This document shows, one piece after another, positions 1 through 9,900 of a DNA stretch of 64,000 nucleotides. The stretch spans positions 21,163,703-21,227,702 of the forward strand of contig JABBOT010000007.1 in NCBI GenBank assembly GCA_016165875.1, written 5' to 3'. The translations under genes and the position numbers were made by a program. Under the pieces are notes generated by a model, which was given only the letters and a program-made list of their open reading frames with translations, made no database searches and had not been told where the DNA came from. The first letter of the stretch is position 1; the number at the start of each line of letters is the position of its first letter. The DNA comes from Acanthopleura granulata. Its lineage: Eukaryota > Mollusca > Polyplacophora > Chitonida > Chitonidae.

Positions 1-1922
1 TGAAGTTTTATGTCGTACGTAAGATTATTTTAGTATAAAGGGGCTGGCAATGTGGTTGAAGGAAACTGAGTATTGACCGTAGTTTGGTAACAGACCTTCT
101 AAAATACCGAGTATGTGAAAGCGTCATTGTGCTTCGCTAGCACACTAACCCTCGGCCACCCTGCAAAGGCTTGAAATTACATGAAATGGTAATTACATTT
201 TGACTGTACAGTTAGTGGACATAACGATAAGGTTTCGTGGATGGCTTTTGCATTTCGCCTAGCTCGTACTGTCGTGAGCTCATTGGTGACAAGATGTTAT
301 CAAGATGCGTCGAAAAGTTAAAATAATGAGCTCCGAGAAGACAGAAATGATAATCAAAGCACCATTCCACACTCCACTCCACGCAGAACTGGTACGTTTG
401 ATCAGCCTGCTAAGGACAACAATCGGTAGCATTTGGAAGGAAATTGAACCCACAGGGAAGAGAGGAAAAAAAATGCTTTTAGTTCGGTAACAGAACAGAA
501 AATTGTCGTTAACTGATGTTACTAACAAACTGAAATAATGGAAGGACCAAGAATTTTGTAAGAAAACTGTAATAAGAAATATATATGAAAAAAGGTATAG
601 AAGACGACGTCCAAAGAAAATATGGCTGTGTCGTGAGCAAGAGAAAGCGCGTCAGGCATTGCCAGGAAGAGAAGAATTGGGGGGGGGACAGCTTTCTTAC
701 AACTTTGTTGCGACCATTGACAATAATTTACGGCCAGTCACAGCGCGTCGATTCCCAGAAACCAGTAGCAATTTGGTATCTCAAAAGCTCTTCTTTATAT
801 AAATATTAAAAACCGGACACAGAAATGAGTGTTTACTTTCTGTATGCATGTTTTCTTGGGATTCTACGTTACACTTAACAATTTTTCCGCCATATGACAA
901 CGATGTCCTTAGAATGTATATGAGCTGTGCGTTGTTGTCGCAGGGGCGGTCCATGCAGCCAATGTGCTGTCGCCACTGGAACATTAAGCCCAAATCTGTA
1001 GGCAAGGCACCCAACCAAGCCACATTATACTGAAACCGGATCAACCGGCCATGTTTCCTTGCTCTATCCTCTCAGTGCTGGGCGCCATGCGAGGCAACAA
1101 CAAGTGCCATTTTTACTCTGGTATGGCCCAACCCGGGCCAGATCCCGGATCCCCCGACCTCGAAGCAGACGCTCTAACCACCAAGCCACCGAGGCCGTCC
1201 GTTTACTTTCTGATCGAGATGAAAAAGTTGATGATCAATACCACGGTTCGCTTTTCTTGGTTTAATAAAGCCGTGTATCGGGATGTCGACATACTGAGAG
1301 CTCGAGGCTTTGGGTACACCTATGCACAAAAGGGATAGACATGCTTGTGTAACGGTCATAATACGCGCTCACAGTGCAAGGGAGGTAACTTCGACAGGCC
1401 TGTCATCAAGACGTGGACTGTGTGTTATTGGTGGTAAGGTGGGTAGCCTGAGTTTTCGATCGAGACTGACTCCAGCAGAAATAATACAAATGAGTACAGT
1501 GTTGACAGTGGTTAACCTATAGTGTGTAAATGACTCCACAACAGCCAGAAATTCGACGGTCACATTCCGTGGGCAAAACTGGATGAATTATATGTATTAA
1601 CCCATCTTTTGCTCATACCAATTTCCCTTTACCAACACACATATTCGTTAATTTCGCCTAATGCATTCTACAAGTGCGTGTAGTAGAGTGCATGAATCCA
1701 TTTTGAGAACAACTGGACAGGGAATGGCAAGTGCACCCGCACCAGGCCCAACATTATATGTACATGTATCCTTTTGTACTATTTGTCACTAACCCACAGG
1801 GTCGAATATCGATTCGAGGCATATAATCGTCTTCGAAAGAGATAGAGACCAAGGATGCGTGTCATCGCGACCTTGGCGTGATTGAGGACTTGTAGACGGT
1901 GTCGTGGAGAAGCAACACAGTC
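1..1922. other. Gene-poor stretch before the GNAT gene
   Basis: No convincing exon is visible apart from the repeat copy at 933-1196. A splice-donor-like GTAAGA lies at 19-24, so the first 18 bases could be the end of an exon that begins outside the window, but that is too short to judge. Open frames here are short and have no conserved motif. Confidence 0.5.
933..1196 (-). repeat. Second SINE-like family, near full copy with tRNA-like end
   Basis: The right end, read on the minus strand, starts like a tRNA: TGGCTTAGTGGTTAGAGCG matches the A-box pattern TRGCNNAGYGG. The body (tgtcgccactggaacat, cacattatactgaaaccgg, ctctatcctctcagtgctg) recurs at 41648-41850 and in part at 50740-50850 and 4888-4958. 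This marks an interspersed family. The tRNA origin is inferred from the A-box; the B-box is degenerate. Confidence 0.65.
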
Positions 1923-3139
1923 ATGTCGGACACGAGTCCAGTTACCTCTAATTCAGATGGTAGGTGGTTTATTCTGTTTACATTTTACATTAATCGTGCA
2001 AATAATTCCTGAAAATTTCTGTTGTAGGCACACTGGGGAACACACGAAGAACAAACTGGATTAACACTTGCACTGATTGAATGGTTATATGGTTATATCC
2101 CAAGGGACATTTGTATGTCGTTGACATCTTGCCTTGACATTCAATACTCAGGTGTCTGTCAAAAATATGTTATTAACTGATCATGCGTGGACTGAAGTGT
2201 GTGACAATTAATACGGAAGTTTCTACAACATAACTTCCTTAGTTAGTTAACATTTTAGTGGCCTTGATGAACCGTGGTTGTCTGGTCCAATTGCTTCAGG
2301 AACGTATTTGTCGTGTGTCGTTCCATGTGTTTTCTGTAGAAGCATTCGTCGCCAAACGATAAGCCGTGAGTTAGATACCAAAGGCTCTGCCGAAGACTTG
2401 TTATAATTTTGATTTCTTAACCTTTTGCACGTATTAGTAACATGTTATAGAAGCATCAAGCAAGTGGTAATGTTGACTTTCAGAACAAAACCCATCTAAA
2501 CAAAACGTCTGATCTCTTTGCTTTCTTCTTACAGTGAATATGAGGCAAGACATCGAATATAGAGTGTTGACCCCAGCTGACCGACGCCATGTGATCAAGA
2601 TGGCAGACATAGAGAAAGAAGTCAACGCTGATGGCGCAGGTGGACGGCCGCCAATGCCCGGATGGATTGATTTCACCGTACCGGATGCGCTAAATGACAG
2701 CATTTCTAGTCTGGCAGTGGATTGCTCCTCACAGAGAGCAGTGGGGTTTCAACTGGCGGTCATTATAAAGCATCAAGACAATTTGAAGCTGCTGGACTCA
2801 GAGGTTTCATCGGACGACGTGAGATATACGCGATCACGTGAAAGTTTAGTGTGCAGGTTTGGTAATGTCGATCTCTTCCAGAAGCATGGAGTGGAAAGCC
2901 TTGCCTGCCTACGTGGTTTGTATGTGAGAGACGAATACAGACGCCGTGGTATTGGAACTCGCCTGAGGGAACACTGTCTGGAGTTGATTCGCGATCGAAA
3001 CATTCCGCTAGTTGTCGGTTATTCAAACCCCAAAGCCCGCGCCATATTCGAAAAAATGGAATTTCAGGTGGTCCAAGATGATTTCAATGAGGTCAACAGA
3101 TCAGCAGTTCGTTTACCTTACTTTAAAAGACTACTCTGA
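1923..3139 (+). CDS. GNAT-family N-acetyltransferase, two exons (1923-1959, 2535-3139)
   Basis: A predicted cytosolic or nuclear acyl-CoA-dependent N-acetyltransferase of 213 residues. Exon 1 encodes MSDTSPVTSNSD and ends one base into a codon at a GTAGGT donor (1960). Exon 2 follows a strong acceptor (tttcttcttacag, ending 2534) and supplies the other two bases, so the frame is kept. GNAT motif A is clear: LYVRDEYRRRGIGTRL, with the acetyl-CoA-binding R-x-x-G-x-G at about R148, G151 and G153. Motif B follows as NPKARAIFEKMEF (about 177-189). The stop is TGA at 3137-3139 and an AATAAA lies at 3354-3359. Length fits a single GNAT domain with a short N-terminal extension. The acceptor substrate cannot be read from the sequence. 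Translation could instead start at the ATG at 2540, giving 199 residues, but the phase match favours 1923. Confidence 0.9.
1960..2534 (+). other. Intron of the GNAT gene
   Basis: A 575-bp GT-AG intron in phase 1. The donor is GTAGGT and the acceptor has a pyrimidine run, ctttgctttcttcttacag. No other feature is seen inside it. Confidence 0.8.
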
Positions 3140-3353
3140 TTTTCTCAAACTGGTGACTAGATTATGTAGCATTCAAGCATTTGATCCGCTCTTTAATGTG
3201 TATAGAAAAGACTGATACTATCTATCAATATTACCAATTCATTCGATTCAACCAAACTGTACAGTTCGTAAATATACAGGTCAATGCATATACAGACATG
3301 GCGATGACTACCAGAGGTTGTCAGAGGTTTTTACTCAGCAGGTATTATCTGGC

Positions 3354-3359
3354 AATAAA
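3354..3359 (+). terminator. Poly(A) signal of the GNAT gene
   Basis: AATAAA, 215 bases past the stop codon on the coding strand; a normal distance for a 3' UTR. Confidence 0.5.
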
Positions 3360-3563
3360 ACATATCAGAAAACAAAGTTAGTAAAAACTAATGGCTATTG
3401 CTCGTTCTCAAGTTCTCAAGACCTTCACATTCGAGGTCATGTGTTAAAATCCATCTCTGGTTGGTTCGACTGGGGATTTACATCTGCCGGTTTGTCTGGT
3501 ACCGGTACCTTTGCCAGTTTAACAAAACCATCTTGGACCTAAGTTCAAAACTTTTAACTTCCA

Positions 3564-3568
<5 letters not shown>

Positions 3569-3609
<41 letters not shown>

Positions 3610-3622
3610 GTGTGTGTGTGTA
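3569..3622. repeat. (TA)n(TG)n microsatellite
   Basis: An uninterrupted run of TA repeats (about 3569-3602) passes through GCGCG into TG repeats. Such tracts are usually length-polymorphic. Confidence 0.95.
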
Positions 3623-6600
3623 TCGCTAACCAGTAATCAACAAAATCAAACACCCAATTACAAACCGTTTGGAATTTTACCTCGGGAGTCAGATCTGATG
3701 ACGTTTGGCCGGTTGTGCAGTCTAACGTTCCATAAGGACTACTTCTCTTCCACCAATATGTTATACATATTCGTATGTACGTCGATCACATGAGGGAAAG
3801 TTCATCACTGACTAACTAAAAGTCACTGGTTTACACCGGGAGCTTTGGTTTCCTCAATCCAAAAAAGACAGCCATCGTTTTAGTGAAAGTTGTTGAGTAT
3901 TACCTTAATCAACAAGAAATAAGCCAAAATCCCTCTGCGTGCTATCTATTCATCTGGATACCTGATTAGATGGCGCGCTAGCAATAGGCTAGACTTATTT
4001 CGTTCACTGGAAAGGATGGATTGGTTTTCAAGTAATTTGAAGACTACATAAGCTCTAATCATGCAAAATATGCGACAGATATCTGCTTCATTTCTGGAGT
4101 TCTAATTGTACCACAGTCCTTAAAACTGCGATATTTAATTAACAGACATGTACACGCTGGGAAATGTTGTGTACTGGTAATGTCAGCCTGATCTTCTCTT
4201 TGTCTAAAATGACGAAATGGACTATTAACAGGAATTACGTGGCGTGTTCTGTGTGGTTTTCCTATCAGAGAATGTCGGACGACAAACTGTCAACCATATA
4301 TTTCCATTAAAAGCATTTTGAGCGAAAAGCATGCGTTAGGAGGACAAAATACCAAACACGTCTTTCCAGGGTACTATATCTTAACTCCACGCCATTAGTT
4401 ATCAACCCAACAAAATCTTTACAAAAAAGAAATGTCCTTGCTTGCTTGTTGGTTGGTTTGTTTGTTAACCACGTCTTTCAGGTTGCTTTCAAAAGTAGGT
4501 CTGCATGCAGTGGGATATGTTCAGTTCATGTAAGACAAAATCCCGCCTCTGAGCGTGAAATTCATCCTAAATTATAGGAATGAAACACAAATCTATCTGA
4601 TAAACAGCAAACCTATGGTCTAAATGACCATTTTGCTTGACCGTTTAAATGACCATTTAAAGCCAGACTTACACTTTACGCCACAATACCACATACAGAA
4701 CCAAGAGTTACGGTGCGAAGACTGCAGCCATATGTTAAGGCAAGGATTCGTGTTACCCGCCCAATTTCGTTAACTTTCGTCTGTAGCTCTGCTCCTATCA
4801 CCACGCTTAAAAAGGAGAGCTACAGTTCTGTATCTAACCACAAATATATGTATTTCTACCAAGTGGAATTTCCCAATTTCGACTTACGTCTAGCGCTGCC
4901 ACACTGCGCAACGCCATGCCGAAAACATCAGACATTATGCTCAACCCACTTACAGTAAAGTGACAAGAGCAGGATCACGATTTGGTCTATCCTCTAAGGC
5001 TGGGCCACAAAGCAGGAAAGTACCAAAGTACACGATTGCGACAGAGAGATTACAACGACAGCGTGAAAATTGGCAATTGGCCACACGTAATCATGAAATC
5101 CGTCCTAGGTTAACCTGTCAGGGTTTTTTCTGCATATTTATGCCTTATGCTTAGATTGTAGTGGAAATCTCCGCGACCGAGTGGCCTGGCCAGGTAATGC
5201 AGCGTAATGACCTCGGTGCCTCTCACCAATGCGGTCGCTGTTGAAGTCCATTTCAGGCTGGCTCCCACTTGGATATGTACAGTGATTACCGTTGGTAGGG
5301 TTATTGTGTTGACAATGATGTGTCGTACAATTTTGTGATTGTCATTACAGGATCTTCTCCCCTTGTTGGGTAGCCGCACCACACCTGACATGTTTGATCG
5401 TCAATAAAGTATTCAAACGGCAGCTCACTTCGTGTCGTCTCCATCCTTCGGGCCCAACCCGGCCTCATTACATATAACCAGGAAATACATATATTCAGTC
5501 GAGAGCGCACCAGTAGTTAGGTCCTGGGAAGTAAGCCTGTAAACAACCCGACACCGGTACTAACAGGCTACCACACACAGCTGACCACATTAGCATAATG
5601 TATTTATGATTTGCCATCTTGCTTGACCTGCGTCAGAGCAGCCTCTCGTAGAATCTGTGGGAGATTTTGACTGCGCGAAGTCCACGTACGGACAGCAATA
5701 TGTCTGGTTATAACACAGGAACAGCCTGACATGAGGCCGATACATGAGGGTCTGGTCACATCGACAAACGAATTACCAATGAAACGATGCTGGGTAAGAA
5801 ACGTGTTTGTCCAGTATGTTTGTCATGGAGGTGCCAGTTTTCGATACCAGTCCTGCTTTGTGGGCTAATTTAACCATATAATGTTCGGCTCGAAAGTGTC
5901 TATGTCGTAGATTAACGCTGTTAGTTACCTGCATGTAACACACAGAGTATTGATTTATAGCAATATACGCCGGAGCTCACCCCACACTGCTGCCGGCCTG
6001 TTTACTAGTAACAGTCACCATCAACAGGGCCAAGCAGCCTACAAGTAAGGAAGGCCATTCTCGACATTGATCTGCTCAAGTCATTCCGATCTGTTTCCCC
6101 GCTTTACTGCACATTCCGGAGGAAAACAAGTCTTAACAGGAATTTGATAAAGGCCCAAAGCGTTCATGGCGTAGGCCTACTAACTTAAAACAATCGCCCA
6201 AGCAATAATTTAGCTTTGTGTGTACACTCACGTTTGTGTGTCCGTGTGGCCGTGGCAGATTTCTACATTCTTTGCGCTGACAGGATGTGCATGCCTTACC
6301 ACAGAGGAATCCTACAATTTTGCAATTTCTGATAATATTGTCTCTTGTGAGTTAAGTGTTGCTGTTATTTTGAAACCACTGCTCGTAAGGCCTTGAATTT
6401 TTGTAGTGCGGGGGAGAAAATTTAGCACTATCCTAGCCAACGGTGTCAGCATTACAAAAACACAGTTGTACAAAATTTGGGGTGGGAGGGCTACAAAGCT
6501 GTCTCCAAGGCCTCAGCTTCAGGTATACATATTTGTTTGCATGTCATAGCTATATGTACAGATATCTGCTCTCATGGACCCAGCTGGGAAATGAATATAT

Positions 6601-6959
6601 TATTTGCCGATCCTAACCTATCGAATAAAAAATTTTAGTCTACATGTAAACTCGCTCTGCAGCTTATCCGTATAAAAAGATGTAGAGAAATGAGCTAACC
6701 AAAGGCTTAAATGAAACTCCCCTTAACCATGTAGCCCCCGGGCGAAAAGTATTTCTGTACGTGACCCACGACGTCACCCGTTAGAGTAGTGTTATAACTA
6801 TTCGTATATGTAGACTGCAGACGTGTGAACGTTGAACGAAGCAACGCTATACGGTGCTCAGAATCCATTGAAAACACATGGGAACAATAGCTAGCACAAT
6901 AAATATATAACGCGAGTCCCATTTGACTGAACTATCACTGTACGAATTCCTAATTTCAG
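3623..6959. other. Intergenic stretch between the GNAT and LDLa genes
   Basis: I see a weak repeat-family copy near 4888-4958 and a SINE head at 5171-5268. No firm exon was found. A possible first exon for the downstream LDLa gene is an ATG at 5787 (ATG CTG G, then GTAAGA at 5794). It would join exon 6960-7004 in phase, but such a short match can easily arise by chance. Confidence 0.4.
5171..5268 (+). repeat. SINE copy, 5' head part only
   Basis: It holds the stretch after the tRNA-like head, including gcctctcaccaatgcggtcg, which is shared with the copies at 37800 and 59408. The core and tail do not follow clearly. Confidence 0.55.
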
Positions 6960-9900
6960 ATATCTCCTGGCCAAGGCTGTGCTTTATAGCTTTCTTTGTT
7001 TTGGGTAAGTATTTGTTGAACGCTTCAAATTTTGTTCAAGTTTTCACCATTTTACGAAATCATTTTTTATGCTGATTAAAGAGTGTTGATCAAACACAGA
7101 ACGAGCTTTTAATACTTAGATCAAGCCCTCATTTTATCAGTGAAACAACCAGGTCACCTGTGTGTATACTTCAAGCTATTTACAAGGTAAGTGGCGAAGG
7201 GCTTGTTCCCGGTTTCTTCTAAACTTTCTCTAACAAACCGGAGAGCCGTCGTACAGGGGGAGACTTCTTGAGTATGCCGTAAATGGGGTCCAGCTCACAA
7301 GTGACTTTGTGTATTTGATTTGATTGATTTGAGTGGTGTTTTACGCCGTACTCAAGAGTATTTTACTTATACGACGGCGGCCAGCATTATGATGAGAGGA
7401 AACTGGGCAGAGCCCGGGGGAAACCCAGGGCCATCCGCAGGTTGCTGGCAGACCTTCCCACGTACGGCCCGAGAGGAAGCCAGCATGAGCTGGACTTGAA
7501 CTCACAGCGACCGCATGGCTGGGAGGCTTCGGGTCATTGTGCTGCGATAGCGCGCTAACCGACTGAGCCACGGAGGCCCCCCCCCCCTTTGTGTATTTGA
7601 ATTTACGACAGAGCTATGTATCACTTTATAATTTGATGTCTTAATGTTGTCTGGCATGTTTGAAAACCCTAGGTGATATGGCTGAAATTCAAGGGATATG
7701 GCTGAAAATCCCGGGTGATATGGCTGAAAAATCAGGTGATGTGGCTTAAGATCCGGTTGATATGGCTGGAAATTCGAATGATATGACTGAAAACCAGGGA
7801 TGACATGTCTAAAGGCTGGTGGTATGGCTGAACTCGGTTAATACGGCTGAAAGCCTTGATGATGTGGCTGAAAATCCACTGATTTCTGATTTTATGGTTT
7901 CACAGATCAAGTTAAAGTTCTCCCAGGCACAGTGTTGAATTGTGTAGATGGGACAGAGTACTGTGCGGTAACTAACACGTGCGAAAGACATTTGAAGTGT
8001 ATACTGATTGAATATGACTTAGGTAAGTCTGTCCTTTACGTGAACTGTTACATATTCTAGACTGTCTAATGATCACTGCAACTTACTGGAAAGTAGTTTG
8101 CGCTGATCATAGGGGGTTCCTAGAGGATCATAGGGGGTTCCTAGAGGCCTGGGGTCACTTTCATCAAAACGTCGTTCGTGTGCGATGATTTTGACCATAT
8201 GAAAATTATGTAAGATAGGGTACCTCACGTGTAGGTGTTTTTCACCAAAACGCTTTATGAAAACGGACAACGTCGTAAATTAGCGTACATCACGTTGTAC
8301 GATGAACTTTACGAAAAAAAATATTGTGCGACCTGTGGTGAAAGTGGCCCCTGATTCTTTCCACTGCAACTTCGTGCAAGGTAATTTGTTGCTTGTGGTA
8401 GGGGAGATATCCGATTCCCAATTGTCCTACACTGCATGTATTGACCACATGAAGTTTTCATACTTCAGAAACAGTGACTTTCATTTTTATAATCCAGCAA
8501 CCTCTATTGATGCTTTTGTGTCTTTGCATCTCTACAGTGGTATCAAAGCTGAATTCTCACGAATCTTGTCCGATTCAAAATTGTATGCTTGGGCTATGAA
8601 ATCTGTTCATTACCTTTTGCCTAATTCCATACAATGGCGTCGCTAAGTATTGTGACCACGCATAGAGTTGAGTCTTTTATGGCGATGATATGGGTATAAT
8701 GCTGTGTCCTACTCCTTTGTCGAACCTTAAGTTAAACCAGCTGTACCAACATTAAGAAAAAAAGCGGTGACTGACAAAAATATAATGTCAAGCCCCCCCC
8801 CCCCCCGCATTCTATTATCTGTTGTTGGCCAAGCCCACGCTACTGTTACTGCCCTTGATTGAATGTAGCTTGCTGTACGCTTTTGTGCTTGTATTTCATG
8901 TAAACATTGTTATATATCCTGGACATGGAGAAAAATAAGATAAAGCACAAATATCCAGCACACGATTGAGTAATTAAAGCTAATATTTCCAATTCCTTAT
9001 ATCTGTTGGCGTTTTGTCCGTTACAAAGTTTGTTTTCCGTTACAAATTTTTTTTCACATTTGAACGCTCATTTAATCATAAATTGGAAGTTCATACGCCT
9101 GAATTATTGCCATGGAAAATGCACCTCCACCAGTTTACATATAAAAGCTATGACGTCACTTCGTAAGTATGATGTTTAAGCTAAACTTCGAATGCGATGG
9201 TCAGATGTGGTGACTTGATACAGTCTGTCGTGGATGCTGATCCCAGTGACAAAAATGTTTATCCGTTATTTACTTGAAGGATTATTATTGGATGCTTTTG
9301 TGTCTGCAGGTCGATCTTCTAAGTGTTATATATCATGTGTATTTATTTCACCTCAGTTTAAAGAGAAAAAAACTGCATATGAATCTCCTGCTTCGGTTTC
9401 AGTCACTGACTGCATAAGTCACAAATATTCGAGGCGACACCATGGAATTCGAAAGAAAGACTGGTTGAAGATTTGTAGTGATCGACTTACAAGGCCTGCA
9501 CCTGTTTGTTCACACCACGAGAATAGATGTGATTACAACACGAAGTGTTTTTCAGCGGAAGATACATGCGACGGGATACCGAATTGTGCAGATGGCGCAG
9601 ATGAAACAGGCTGTAAAGAATGCAGCGCAGGGGAAAGAAAATGTGATTTGGGTAGAAACTGTTTTTCTGTGATAGAAACTTGCGATGGCGTGCGGAAATG
9701 CGCGGATGGGCAAGATGAAGAGAACTGTGCTCAGGTGAACTGCAATCAATCCGCACCTGTACTGTGCGGCGCTTCCGGCAACTGTACAGACAAACCCGTA
9801 AAACACAACTGCTCAGTTGTCAGCTTGGATGAAATACGTAAGTTCTTCCAGTATTTATGCCATGCTTTATATTATTTATATATCCAGATGCGTAAGGTCT

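Noticed and set aside
3398..3793. 131-codon frame with YIYIYI and VCVCV runs
   Set aside because: It is a translation of the TA/TG microsatellite.
5351..5407. Short frame after an acceptor, ending at an AATAAA
   Set aside because: Only 18 codons, and the poly(A) signal overlaps the stop codon.
8302..8646. 114-codon open frame in intron 2 of the LDLa gene
   Set aside because: It has no motif, contains an acceptor-like site inside, and lies wholly within an intron supported by phase-matched exons.
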